A DNA stretch of 64,000 nt from Chaenocephalus aceratus (lineage: Eukaryota > Chordata > Actinopteri > Perciformes > Channichthyidae), in contig CM043788.1 in the NCBI GenBank assembly GCA_023974075.1, positions 14,790,928-14,854,927 of the forward strand. Reading direction: 5' to 3'. The position numbers and the translations under genes are program-made. Shown piece after piece: positions 33,901 through 48,500 of this stretch; positions within the stretch are counted from its first letter, which is position 1; each line of letters begins with the position of its first letter. A model generated the notes under the pieces. It had not been told where the DNA came from. It was given only the letters and a program-made list of their open reading frames with translations, and did not search any database.

Positions 33901-36900
33901 CTACCAAATCATTTGTTTTTAAATTGGAGCACCACAAACTAAATGGCTACACATGTTTAATCAAAACCCAATCTATCTGCATGTCTAGGTGTTTATTTAT
34001 CATTTAATGATCTGACCCTTCAAGGCACGATGTCCGTTACATTTATTGGGGCCCTGTCTGAAGGCCTGTGAACCCCCGAGATGCCTCGTGGGAAAAAAAG
34101 GCCTTGCATTGTGATTGGGATCAGTAAGCATGGAAACAATGTAAAGAAATGTGCAGCCTCAGCTCTGGCCTGACCCATTGACCTACTGACCCCCCTTGAA
34201 GCAGGATGTCTGCAGCATCTGAAGCTAACAATGAGGGGGATGATCCACAATAAAAGCTTCTTTTTTTCTCAGTTTGTGACAGATTTGAAACACTTTGCTA
34301 CATCTGTCTCTTTCTTGCTTCTCTCTGTTTCTAAGGTTTGGTCGACACCCGGTGTTGATTATCTCGGTGCTTTTCATGCTGGGGTTTGGTGTGAGTGTTG
34401 CCTTCTCTGTAAACGTCACCATGTTCAGCACCTTGCGCTTCTTTGAGGGTTTCTGCTTGGCGGGCCTCGCTCTCTCCCTCTACGTGCTCAGTAAGTATAC
34501 GCTTTCTCCTCCTTATGCCTGTCTGCTTTTTATTTCTGCTTTCCAGCTCTTTCCTAATTCATGCTCTGTCATTTCTTGTTTTTTATTCAAATGAATCATT
34601 ACTGCCCTAGAGTACTGTAGGGATTCCTGGGTTTGTGAGAAGGCAACTAGGGTGAGCTAGGTCCAGATATGTTCTGTTGACTTGAATGTAGCGACTAAGC
34701 TAATAGCAATTGCTGTCTCAGATTTTCATTTAACCTACCTTATTCTATAGGGAGTATAGATAGTGGGTTTGACACAGAAGGTAGTAGGCAGCAGCTTACA
34801 TGGACTATCACTGCCAAAATATGTTATTCCTATAACCCCTAGTGTTATTCATCCATTGTTATGGTGTGAGTTGCCTAGTGCTGGATATATCAACCCTATC
34901 GATCCCTGCCTTCACTGTAATGTTATAAATCTACATGGCACTTTTCTTGTGGTTAAAAAAGCGCAAAAAATACATTAAAAAGCAATGTCTATTTCCTTAA
35001 ATCACAAACCAGTAACCTAGGATAATCCACAGAACTTATTGAGAGCGGTTTCATGGAGGAATTACTTTCTTTCTATGAAACTACATCCGCCAACGATTGA
35101 GAAGGAGCCTTTCCTAAATACGTAGATGCACACTTTGTCTCTGTGCAGTGATACGATATGGTGGTGTAGTTCCGTAAAAAGACAATAGTTCCTATGGTAA
35201 AACAGAGAAGGCAGATAAAATGTCCCTTTAACATTATCTGCTATAATTCTTAAGGTTTGTGGTGCAAATGTGTGCAGAGACAGGAGGTCTGTTTTTCCCT
35301 CTCTGTGTAAAATATCTTCCTCTACAGTATGAGCCTTTGCATAATGGCCATTGGCCAAGGAGATGTAAATGACCCAAACTCGCTGATAGCATTCTATTCC
35401 TCCTCACCCTCGACCCCCAGCTGTATTACCTGAACTCTCCCTTCTCCCTGCTGCCGTCTCCCATCGTTCTCACCCGCTGCAGTGCTCCTTTCTCTATCAG
35501 GCCAGGGATTAGTCATACATTATGCGTGAAGCCATGGCAGACTGTGAGCCTGGGCGGTTGGGCGGGTTTTGTCCCTCTCAGCGGGGGCTCCTGATAAATC
35601 TCTACTGAACTGCTTAAAAAAACAAACAAACAAAATGGACACCTCCGAGCCGTCTGCCACTAGACTCCTGAGAGTTTCATTTGTGATGTATTCAAAGGCA
35701 AACGAAATGCTAAGAATACTAATAGTGTTTTGAGGCTCACAGGGAGATTTAAATTGTGATTTGTATGTAAATGTGATCTTCAGCCCAGTATTTATGCTCA
35801 CTTTACTTTACTGTATATCAGGGGCACATGTCCTCTTCTCCCTCTACAGCAGGGATGGGCAACTTTGATGGTGGTGGGGGCCACATCATTGCTGTACTGG
35901 CCACCAGGGGGCCGCAGATTCACTTGGAACACACACACACAGATTATTTTGCGGTATTTGAAATCATGTACGCAGCTCGCGACGTAACTAGGAGTCTAGT
36001 GGACGGTATCAGTACTACAAGTAAAATAAATAAATATATATATATATATATTTTTTTTATTAATTACGTTGTTTATAAATTAATCTGAGGGCCGCAAAAA
36101 GAGGAGGTGGGGGCCGCATGCGGCCCGCGGGCCGCCATTTGCCCATCCCTGCTACAGTATATCTGTCCCTTTAGCACATTCAGTCATGCACACACTTTTC
36201 ATTTTTTTCCGTCTGTTTGTCAAATAACAATATCTGGAGGCGAGGCAATTGTTCTATATATTACTTGTTTGTGTGTGCTCAGGATTGACAATAATGGGGT
36301 TGGTAACCGTATGTGTGTGTTGGTCTCTACTGTCGGTGTGAGGTAGCAGATTGTATGCATGTACTTTGAAGTGCTAAAAAGGTATTTGTGTGAGCTAGTG
36401 TGTGAGGTGTCTGTTGGTTGTGTGAGGTGTAGATGAATACAGTAGACGGTAAAATCAGCTCTCTACCACAGAATGAGTCACTTTGAAGTAGACTCACACT
36501 ATTACCTCATTCACACCAACGGAACTCCGGTTCAAACTCCGTGCTAGAGCTTTTCAGGTTCAGAACCGGTTCTTCGGTTTAGCTCCGGCTCTTTTCACAC
36601 CGCCCAGAGTCCGACTGGTGCTGCGTCATTGCGTCATCGTTTGCGTCATGACGTAGCCGTTTGCGTGCCTGCTTCATAAAGCCAAACCGCTCGGAAACCC
36701 CTCACAGCTGACACCGACAACAACAACAATGGCCGATTGTGCTCCAGCTTCCTCTGTACCTCTTCGGAAGACCAGATTCCCAGCAGGTAGCTGGTCTCTT
36801 CAGTGGACCACTGCTGCTTGTTAAGTTTCTCCATCGTTGTGTACAAACTGGATAAAACGCGGGCTTTCTGTTGTTGTTCAGGAGTTGATCCCGCCCCCGC

Positions 36901-39900
36901 CCCTTCCCCTGCCTCGACGTAAGCGTGACGTATGCGGTGCTTTCGCTCTAGCCGACAATTTGTTGGTGCTTGAAACGAACCGGATTCCGGAGCTAAGAGG
37001 CTGCTCCGCTGCGGTGTGAACAGGAAAACCCGGTGCTTTTCAAGCTCCAGCTTCAAACCGGCCCTGAAACACCGTTGGTGTGAATGAGGTGACAGCAGTT
37101 AATACACACTGCCATCGCATCTACAGTAAAGAGACATGTAGAATAACGGCACACACATTTTAATTTTCCAGTAAACACATCCTGGAAGGCTGAATATAAA
37201 TCATATGAGCTGTGAGGCGATGCAATCCACAACGTTTCATTGTTTTAAACTAAAACACCACAGATGCAGAGTGGAATAGGAAACTTCTCACTGTACCTTG
37301 TTTCGGCTTTCATTGTTTGCCTGGAGTCACAACAGTCGCTCTGCAGGAGAGAAACTGTCTGTTAGTGTTTTGGCAGTCACACATTGTTTTGTTGTGTTGG
37401 CTCTGTAGCCATGACTAGTCGAAGTGATTATACTCTATAATTTGAAGTTTTTCCTGTTAATAATACAATACAATACAGCTTTATTTATAGAGCAGAGAAG
37501 AGGTGGGTTTTAAGAAGCGATTGAAAAGCAGGCAGTGTGGAGGCCTGTCTGATGTGCAGGGGCAGATCGTTCCACAGTGTGGGAGCCGCTACAGAGGAGC
37601 AACGGCCCCTCTGAGCTTTGACTTGGTTCTGGGCACATTCAGCAGCAGTTGATCCGCTGACCTGAGAGGGCGGGTGGGCGTGTAAGGGCGTAGCAGCTCA
37701 AGAAGATATGGTGGGGTCATGCCATTTAGGGATTTAAAAGCAAATAAAAGGATTTTTAAATGAATCCTAAAATGTATTGGGGGAAATGTGGTCGTATTTC
37801 CGTGTGCCAGTTAAAAGCCTTGCTGCGGCATTTTGCTCCCGCTGCAGACGAGCGAGGGAGGACCCACTGACCCCCATGTGGAGAGAGTTACAGTAATCCA
37901 GCCGAGTGGTGACAGAGGTGTGGATTACTGTCTTAATCACTAAAACTGCAAGTACTTGCATCTAAGTTGCTATGTATGTACAAGTGCTTTGTTACAAGTA
38001 CAAATCCTTAATTGAATCCAACATTCTAAAAAGGTTTTCAAAATGTTGGTGGAAGTGCGGCACATTTGAACTACTTAACATCCTGTTGGATGGTTCAAAC
38101 TATTGCAGAGTATCACACTTTATAAACGAATCACATGTTTTGTTTGTAAAATCTTAAATATTTAAGTTGTGTACTTCCAAATGGTAATCAAGTACAGTAC
38201 TGGATTATATGTACTTAATAATGTTTAATTACTGTAAAAGAGGCAACCAAGGAGTGTTTGAATACACATCAGACCCACAGTGTGGGAAGTGAATCCCTAT
38301 AGACACTCTCCCAAAAGGCATTTGAAACTAGAATATACTCCCTTAATATTTAAAGGGATACTATTATTTATTACAAAAAGGACACATTTCAGTAGTTATG
38401 AGCCTTTTTCTTTATCTGCAATAATACGATCGTACTCACTAAGCTTCCAGTATCCCATCCGAGTACTGACCATGGCCGACCTCATCATGGCCTCTGAGGT
38501 CAGGGCATACTCAGGGTTATGTCGCTGTGAGGTCTGGATGAGATCTGTGGATGAGATCTGGGATGAGATCTGGATGAGATCTGGGATGAGATCTGGATGA
38601 GATCTGGGATGAGATCTGTGGATAAGCAACATAGTTAACAATAAGTCCTACAGGGCAAAACACACGAGCAGTCCGTCAAAAACAAAGGTTGTAAATAAGA
38701 TAGCAGCAGCCATCACTGTAACAAACCAACCTCCTTGTTTAACCTGGACAGAAATGCTATGGTTGTTGTTAGTGTTTGTCCTCGGTTGCCTGTATGTATG
38801 GTAAGTACCTTTATCCTGCTGCGTTGTGCTAACATTGGGGGCTGGGCGGGTGTTTACGAAAAAGAGACGGATGTGAAACCCTAAAATTAAGCTTAAAGCC
38901 AGCACTTAATGTCGCAGTGTGCTAGACTGCTGAGTGCTGGGCTGCAGTGGGAAGCCGATCACACCAATAAACATGCAAGTAGCACCGATAGAATATTTGC
39001 TGCATTATGGATGATAGTCCAGTAAGCATGCATGTGTATGTGCGACATCTTATCGGGCCCATTTCTATGTCTGCCTCCCTCTCTTCTTTCCTTCTGTCAC
39101 TAAACGCAGCACACCATTTCTATTTCTAAAATGCAGCTCTCTGGCCTTTTTCATTTTCCCTCTATGCTTCCCTCGACTCTCTTCGCCCCATTCATCCCTC
39201 CTCCTCCTCCTCCTCCTCCTCCTCCTCCTCCTCCTCCTCCTCCTCCTCCTCCTCCTCCTCTCTCTCTCTCTCTCTCTCTCTCAGTACCATTTCATTACTA
39301 CCAGCACTCTCGCCCTCAATTTCTAATTTTCTCGAGGCTCATTTAAAATCGTTCATCGTTCGGTTATCTCTCCGCAGCACGCAGCCAATAATAAACTCCG
39401 CTGGAGCTGCCAGCAGAAGCTTTAGTTGACTCTGCACATGTAAATGTGTTGATTTGTGTGCATATTGTGTGCACAGGTTTATTAGCTTGTATTTAGCACC
39501 TCAGGACCATCGCCTTGGAGATCGTAGGAAAGAGCTTCTGTGTCCTGGTACCTTGTCCCTTCTTTATCTGCCCTCATCCAAACTAATCTGGAGAACACAA
39601 TCACATTAATACAAGTGCTGTTAGCAAGTATTAGAACAACACTTTAGGGAATACTAAATGTAACTTTTGACAACAAATACTTCTTCTCTGTTGGCTCTGA
39701 AAGCGGCTTCCTCACAGCAGACCGCAGAGGAAGTCAGTCTGTTCTCAAAACAGTTCTAAAGGATTCTGAAAGCTTTAGTCATCCATAGAAACTTCTCAAA
39801 CCATTCAACCCACTCGTTCTGCCACTGAACACTAAGCTTCATATGTTCTTAACAATCGTTCTTTCAACATTAAATGTGGCTAATGATCCTACTTCATGTG

Positions 39901-41094
39901 GATCTTTGGAAAACTGTTTGACCCAGAATCATAGGAATTGGTCATCACAAGGTAGCCATGCTCCACAGCATGCTCTACTTTATAATCTACTTTAAAGGTA
40001 GGGTATAAGAATGGAGAAACCAGCTCGAGTGCGCTAGAATTTGAAAATACACAACCGAAAAAAATCTGCCACTTCCTTCAGACTTCCTCCAACGAACGCG
40101 CACATGACCAATGAGGGCACGAGATAAGTGTGTGCACAGATGGAAGGCTGACAGGCAGGTAGGCCATCCAGTTACTTTAGCCGGGCCGGCTCAGATGATT
40201 GGTCGTGCTTTTTACAGCGCTACGGCTTCCACAGATGAAATATTTGTATATATTTATTGTCAAAGCATTTAATGTATTCATTGCTATCAGGGTGTTAAGA
40301 GCATTCCATGGAATATAACAAAAAGTGTTTCTGAAGTGAATGACATACCCCACCTTTAATGGGACCATCGTTTACAAAATGAACAACATGCCGTATTAAA
40401 GAATGCGTGCAACATGCGTTTAAGCCCATACACTCAATTGAAAAATGGTTTACTGAGCAGAAGGAGTACTTTTCTGGGTCAGGGGTCGGAACATTTTCTC
40501 ATAGACTTCTATACAATCAGATATTTTCACAACTCACTGACCATGTCAACGTTTAAGGCACTAATGCATTGGCTTTACTCTTTCATCCTTGCGGTTTCAG
40601 AGAGAAATAGTGCATGAAGCTTCGTAACTGCTTACTAGACCTGACTGACACTAGACTGGCCTGGAGCTTGGACTCCAAATCATGGAACAATCAAAAAAAC
40701 GATGAGGCATTATTATTATTATTATTATAGTTATCGAGACTTGCAATTTCTCATAAAAACATGTCAGTTGCCTCAAGCAAGAGGAATAGGTTGTGCTGAG
40801 GACGCTTCGAAACATGTTTTCTCACCAAATTCTGTCAACCTTTAAATGCAGTGTACATCCTATGATTCCCAGGGACTAGAGTGGCTGTAGAAAGCTTATA
40901 TCCTTTCAGATCCACGTTTCAAGCCGTTTGGGGAGCGATCACGTGGTACTCAGGGGACTTCAGTGAGCGAGCAAGCACCCGGAGGAGGCTGCAGTTGCTT
41001 TTACACCGACGACACAAGGGTAACATCTTTTTGTCGTCCTATTTGTCTCTGCTCCTCTGAGACTTTTAGGTAATGACAGAGACGTACGATATAC

Positions 41095-41163
<69 letters not shown>

Positions 41164-42394
41164 GTGTGTGTGTGTGTGTGTGTGTGTTTTTATGAGCTGG
41201 GGGAACAGCTACTGCTGAGTCAGCTGGGGAGAAGTACTGTCCTGTGATGCTGTGCCCTTGTAAAACATCCTCTCTGTTCCCCTCCCTCCCTCTCGATGCA
41301 GTCATCCACCTTAAGCAGCTGCAGAAGACGTTGTCATTATGAATGCATAGACTAATTAGCCAAAACAAAGTGACAAATGCTCATTATCAGCCATTAAGGC
41401 AACATATTGAAATGGTTTTGTCCAAAAGAAGGTCCAATCACAAAGGTACTTAAACGATCAGTGATATAGAGAATAGTCGGTACTTTTACCAAAGGAAGCA
41501 TCATGGTTTAAGGCAGGGCAATATTTGTCTTTACAGTAAGGCGGTTGGATAGCAATTATTTCATTATGGATTAATCCTTTCATTATTTGGGTTTATAACT
41601 CCAAAGGTCCAAAGAAATTCTGTTTCATTTTTCACTTGAAATCCAGGAAACCTCCATATTTGATGCTAAAAACAGCATTTTCTGACATGTTTTCTTAAAA
41701 GAAATCAGCATATGAGACTGGTTAGTCAGCTGATCGTTGCAGCAATACACTTGTAATTCAATCATTTGTGGATTGACACTACTATTCTTTCTTTCCCTGA
41801 ATCCAAAGTGTATATTATTAGCACCTGCATCCTTCCTACATATCCGTCCACATGGTACACACACGGACAGACTGTGGTGCTCGCTCTGAATGCATGCTGT
41901 TAGGAAGCCAATCGTCCCTGCGCCCTGTTCTCACGCCCCAGGCAAGGTTAGCGAGGGAGCAGCAGACAGCGGCAAGTGTGTGGTGCTGCTGTCAGACATG
42001 TGTCATCAAAGATTATGGTCATTAGATCAGATGATTTGTGTTGCATTCTCTTTGTCTTTAGCCTCCCTTTCTTCCATTGTATCTTTTTGTTTTTCACTGC
42101 CCTCATCTGCAACTGCTCAGATGGCGGGACAGTGGAGAAGCTGCGTAGTGAAAGAGGGAGGGGGAGGAGGAGGAAGGGAGTAAGGAGGGAGGGTAGAAGT
42201 GGGGGATGGTGGCTTTACAAAGAGTGAGGGAGCCACTTCAGCCCTGATGCGCAAGAGGGACGAGTGGGAGGGAGGGGGGGGGGGGGTGAGGGAGGAGATC
42301 AGCCCACGGGGGGGGGGGGGGGGGGGGGGCGGCAGTGAGATAATCGGCACAAGGAGAACTATTCTCCCACTCAGCTGGAACAAAAGGTCTTTGC

Positions 42395-42451
<57 letters not shown>

Positions 42452-42525
42452 GATAGAGTGGTTCTTGTTTTGTGAGGTAGGTTTGGAGATCAATTGCAAA
42501 GCCAAGGTACAGGGTATGTCTCTAG

Positions 42526-42563
<38 letters not shown>

Positions 42564-45500
42564 CTCTGTCTGGTCCTTGCCTATCGACGGCTGTTGACAG
42601 CGGCACCGCAGAGACACTCCTCTGTGTTGTTTGTCAGAAAGGACGGCAGTGGTGGAAACACAGTACATGTGCACAAGCCACCGACTTTAGTTGTTAGAAA
42701 ACCATCACGTGGTTATTTTATTTCCCGTCTGAATTATTACAATGTTGTGAGAAAAGCTGGTAACAGCGATTTAATGGACTGATACAATTCAAAACGCATG
42801 AACTGGCAATGTAATAATATCATACATGTTGTATTGTAATACTACACATGTTATAGTACTTGCCTTTACATTTGAGTTGGAAACATTGAACATTTGGTAT
42901 TGCTGTTGCTACATGAACTTTTGGTATTTATTATAAAGCTTAAAGTTAAATAATGCTTCTTTGGGGTTGAAAACACAACACATACAGTGCAGTATATTAT
43001 TTTTCAAAGTTATCATGGTAAAATTGTTGTGGGTTGAAAGTTAACTTCAAAGGCGCCCTATTATGCTTTTTGTGGTGTGGTATATAGGCTAAAAGGTCAA
43101 AGTTCACATCATAGGCACTTTCCCTCCCACACATTCCCCTCACTGCCTGAAACGCATCCATTGGACGTGTTTTACTTCAGTAACATATTGACATCACTAC
43201 ATAACACTCACGCTTCTATTGGCCACCGCACCAACACATTGTATGTGACAGGCTAAGAGGCGGGACATCTCCGGTTGGTTGCTGTTCATCATTCGATTGT
43301 ATTGCCTCTATTTTAATGGAATACTCTGATCTGGTTTATACCTCGCCTGCCTGTTGAGTGGAGGTGGCTACAACACTCCTGTGCCATCCTGTTTTGTATC
43401 GTGACAATAATAAGACCTTGAATTCCAACTAGGGATTCCAAAGCGAAGCTGCGAAACTATTATACATACATTCGCCAAAGTGAACAGACCACCATCCTAC
43501 CTGAACTATGACCTACAATGCATGAGATACACACACACACAGTGTTTCCTGTAATACAGGAAAGGATTCTTACCAAGAATGAGCTTCTGGGTTCTTTTCA
43601 CCACTTCATACACTAACAGCTGATGGATAGACAGACTTTCCTCTTTCTCCTTTGATGCGTGAAGAGAGGATAACAGAGATGAGGCAGGTTAGGGATTACG
43701 GGTCAGTGTAATTTCCTTTATCTGTTTTGGTTTCTGCAGGGAGGGCTTTTGAAAATATGAACTCAAATTGTACGTCTGGGGCTGGAGAGAACAGAGATGA
43801 AGGGATTTCCAGTAATACCTTTCTTTCCTTTCTTAATCTTTCTCCTGTCTTTCTGTTACGTGGACATCTTTGTCATCTTCCTCTCATGCTCTCCTTCGCC
43901 TGTCTGCGTGTGTTTTCTCTGCCTCCCTCTTGCTAGTCTTTCTTCCTCTGGTGCATCCGCTGATGAATAGGGGGACTTTTCCGTTTCCTTCATGGAGGGA
44001 AAGTCATTTGTATTCTGCTCCTGTCTTCCTACTTTCTCCTCTCCCTACATCCCATCCCTTTTCCTCCCCCTCTTCGTTCTCTTCTTGTCCACAATAACAT
44101 GCGACTGTACATGAGGCCAGGTTAGCGAGTTTCCCCCCCGCCCTCCCTCCCGCCCTTCGACAATGGTCACCTTCAAAAAGACCTTGCCATATGGGCCAGG
44201 CCATCTGGACTGTACCATGTCACAGGGGAGGGGATGAGGAGGGGGGAAATGAAAGGGTGGATACAGTAAAACGCTCTCTGAGCAGCTGCACCCTTTCAAT
44301 AGCTTTGACGTGAAGTGCATCCTAAGTTTATATTGAGGTCTGGCGTTAAACTATAGTGGGTTCTCATGGGAAAGATCAGTAATAGGAGTCTTTAATAATT
44401 CACAAAGAGAGGACATTCAATACGGGCCTCACCATTAAACAAACACACACATCACACTCTTCCAGGCCATTAAGGCTGCTGTTTGTTCTGGTGGTAATCA
44501 CATAGACACACATAAGGCCTATACATCATTTACCTTTCTCTTCTGGCGCACACACTCTACAAGAATCTGTATTTTCTGTGAAACTAAATGTCCCTCTTTC
44601 CCTACTCTCTCCGTCTCTTCATTTGTTAGGAATCGAGCTTTGTCTGCCAGCCTGGCGCTTCTCCATGACCATGGTGGCCAGCTTTCTGATGGTGGCCGGG
44701 CAACTACTGATGCCAGGGGTGGCTGCTCTGTGTCGCAATTGGCCGGATCGGGATGACTGGCAGGTCCTGCAGATTGTCATAATCAGCCCCTTCGTTCTGA
44801 TGCTGCCCTACGTCTGGTGAGTCTCGCCCTCTGAGGAAATCCACAGCGGGTGGAGCGCAGATTCTCCCCTCGCTGAGCCAGGCGACGGCTTGTACAGTAC
44901 ACACTGCTCTACACAGAACTGAGCAGCCTCTGCTTCAACTTACAAACAATACTCTCTTTCTTCTATTGTTTATCTTCTTCCTCGCTTTCTGTCTGTTTCT
45001 TCTTCTGGCTCTTACACATCTGCTCTCATCCTTCTTTGTGTGTACTTTTCATGTCCTTCCTTTCAATTGATTTATTTGGCTCTGCAGGCTTTTCCCTGAG
45101 TCGTTGCGCTGGTTGCTGGCCACCCAGCACTACAAGAGGTCCAAAGTCATGATGCTGCGCATCGCCAGGAAGAACGAGGTTAACTTGACAACTGAGCCCA
45201 GTGGAGTTCTTACAGGTGAGGGACGTTGAACAAGATGAGTTATCCAAATTCCATTGAATACTTGTATGCACCATTTTGCTTAAATACTCTTTTATGCAAT
45301 TTATTTGAGATCTTCATCCATGGTATGTGATGCATACAAAGACCCATAGATCTTCTTTCCACATGTGCAAGCATGTAGTTATCAAGAAGCATTTCCCAAC
45401 TGATTCAATGACGAAATGTAATTGTAACAACCCACATACATGATCTTCAAATAAGTCTGACTTCTTCCCACTAAGGAGCATTTTCATTTAAGTTTAATTA

Positions 45501-48500
45501 ATTGTCCAGAAAAATGCCAGAAAATAGTGAAAACACAAGTTCTAAAAGTCCAATGTCTAATCTTCAAATCGCATTTTGTTTCAAATAAAAGAACAAAATA
45601 TACACTTTAAATAATACTGGGCAGTAAAAGATAACATTTATGAAGCTCAACTATTAGATATTGGGGATTTTTATTTATAAATGACTTTTAAAGTTGAAAA
45701 GGAATTGTGTTGGATTTTCCTCCCTGAGATCTGTCCTTGCTCATACTCCGTGTCTTGGTGATTGATTACGTGTTTCTGCCTCTCAGCAACCGAGTAGACG
45801 GATAAATGATGAGTGGCCAAAGGGATGTGCTGTATCTCTCTTAAGCTTCTCTGTGCTGCAGGTCCCTTAGTGGCCGGCCTCTCATTACCTTCTGTAAGGA
45901 AAGGTCTGAAGGTGTGCGTTTCATGTTTCTTACAGAGCTGGAGCAGGAGCTGCACAAGAAGCCCCAGCGGACCTGCATTGTCAAGATGATGAGCACCAGG
46001 AACCTGTGGAAAAACATTGTGGTGCTGTGTGTCAACTCGTAAGTGTGTCATGGCCGGACTCCTTTTCTGATCAAAGCCAACATCTGTGGCGTTGAGAGAG
46101 CATGATTTACATGAGCTCATCCCGAGAGGGAAATGTAGACATGCACGTGGGAGTAAACCCCACAGGTCTGCCCCGTGGCAGGCGCATGTCTCAGGTTCCT
46201 CCTCCCTGTCCTCTTCTTATTGTGTCTTATTTTGTGTGTGTGCAGGCTGACAGGTTATGGGATTCACCACTGCTTCGCCCGCAGTATGATGGACCCGGAG
46301 GCCCAGCCAATTGCTCTGTGCCATGCGGACTACTACACTATGGCTGGCATCGCCGTGGCAACCTGCCTGGCTGTTTGCCCCGCGGTGGGGTTGATGGGTC
46401 GGCGTGGAGGGCTGCTCACCTTCATGATCATAACAGCCCTGGCATCGCTACTGCAGCTGGGATTACTCAACCGTGAGCAATCACAAGTCCTGATACACTT
46501 AGCTAGCATTGCTAAAGTTTTACCTGTGCAGTTTATAATGATAACACTCACTTCAATTTGGGTTGTTTTTATTTGTGTAAAAATTCAGCATTAAATGAAG
46601 GAGTGCAGCATTGTACTCTAATTTGGTTCTATATCCTTTCAAGGAAACATCAGTATAATATTAGGCTGTTATCTCTTGCTAACATAATAAGATTTATATG
46701 AAATTGAAACTTGCATCTCATTTAGCAAATACATTTGTAGTATGAGGAGCAGAGTTGGGTGTAACGCGTTACTGTAATAATATTACTTTGTCGGTAACGG
46801 AGTAGTGTAACGCGCTACTTTTATAATTCAGTAATCACACTACAGTTACTAACATTGCCCCGACACGCGTTACTTCGTTACTTTCTAAAATCAGTCATAA
46901 TCAAACCTCAACAAACACCTGCAAAGAACACATGCTAAGGTTAAGCTAACGCACATAGCTGTTGTTTATTTATATCACACACGTAGTCTGTTCTTCTTCT
47001 CTGTTTTCCGGTTGTTGCCTGTTTTGAATGACGAATACACACTACCGCCGCCTGCTGGTAAGGAGAGTTATTGCCACTCACGCATGCGCAGTTCGTACGT
47101 GCTCGGCTGAAGTCTTTGCGGTGTGCTCCAGTGCAACACATGGCCAACACGCAGGAGAACACGCTGACGCAACAGCGTGAGCAGAGATAGACTGCGCAAA
47201 ATATACAGATAGCAGGAGACAGAGGACAGCCATGGTCAGATAGGAAAACATTCAGGAGCTATCTGGATCAGTCTTATGCGACAATGGAAACTGAACTAAA
47301 GAGAACATTTGAAACTTTAGCAGTCTGCGTGATCTGCCTGCAGGGAGGGGCGGGCCGGCCCTGCGAGTAAAGTAACGAGTAAAGTGACGAGTTACTTTAT
47401 GTAGAGAGTAACGACTTACTTTTTTAAAAAGTAATATGTAATATATTACTTTTTTTTAGTAACGACCCCATCTCTGATGAGGAGTAAGCAATGAGTTTAG
47501 CATACATCTCAAACTAGTAGCAAGTCAGAGCTGCAAAATAACATTGATTAAAGGTTAGCATAACACAGGACCGACTCCTAGAACGAGGTTTATTCTATTA
47601 TAAGCCAAAACAAATTATACTTACCTAAAGTCATGCTCAGTTTAGGCATTGGAATTTAAGCTAGGTTGCAAATGTAGGCAAGCAGCTAGTTAGATAGGCA
47701 TGCTAAGATTAGCATCTTACCATCAACCTGAAAAACAGTTATTCTGCTTTGGCAAGAAAAAACTCCACAAAAGTGCTCGGGTGGTGGATTAGTTAAAGTG
47801 TCATTATAATTTGGCATAGTTACATTTCAATTTAATTCAGTTAAGAAAATCCTGAAAGTGACGTCACACCTGGACCAAAAAGAAAGCCACAATTCAACAG
47901 TAGCGAACATGCACATTCCTGTAGTTAAAACAGTGGACTGTATTTGAACTCTCACACTGATAGGAGCCCCTTTGTGTTGTGTTATGACCTACATATGCAG
48001 TAGTCATTATTTCAGCCTTCAGTGGGAAACTGCTCAGATCTCTCCTGAAGTCCTCGAGTCAGCACCGTGCTGCTCTTTGTGCTCACACATGACATTTCTC
48101 TTTTCTTTTCTCCAATGCTTGCCGATGTAATCCAGTATTTGGGAAGTACGGCCTTCGCCACGACACAGGTACACTCACATCGTGTTGTTTTGTGATATGC
48201 TGTAGTGTAGAACGTGTCTGTGCCCCTGGCTAATGATAAATGAGCTGTTGGTTTCATTATCTTCTCCTCTTCTCTTCAGTTCTGCGCGATACCCTGAACA
48301 GGAAATTCTCGGTGGCTTTCTCCATCATCGGCATGTTCTCCTCTCATGCAGTCAGCACACTCAGCATATTCTTTTGTGCTGAAATTACTCCTACTGTCAT
48401 CAGGTGAGCCTAGACGGTCATAAACATGAAATACAACACTTAGGGGAGCCTTCTGCTGTCGGCGGGCTCAAGACTGGGTCTGACATCCTTTCTTATGAGC

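Larger units (their letters stand above)
34491..44629 (+). other. slc22a23 intron 3 (10.1 kb)
   Basis: Longest intron of the gene. Besides the hAT, Harbinger-like, LINE, TTAA-type and microsatellite features listed, I see no exon. A diverged start of the GGGCCCTATTAT MITE family is at about 43050 (GGCGCCCTATTATGCTTTTT). Confidence 0.6.

Noticed and set aside
33810..34007. Possible exon in slc22a23 intron 2
   Set aside because: AT-rich frame, and exons 2 and 3 already join in phase without it.
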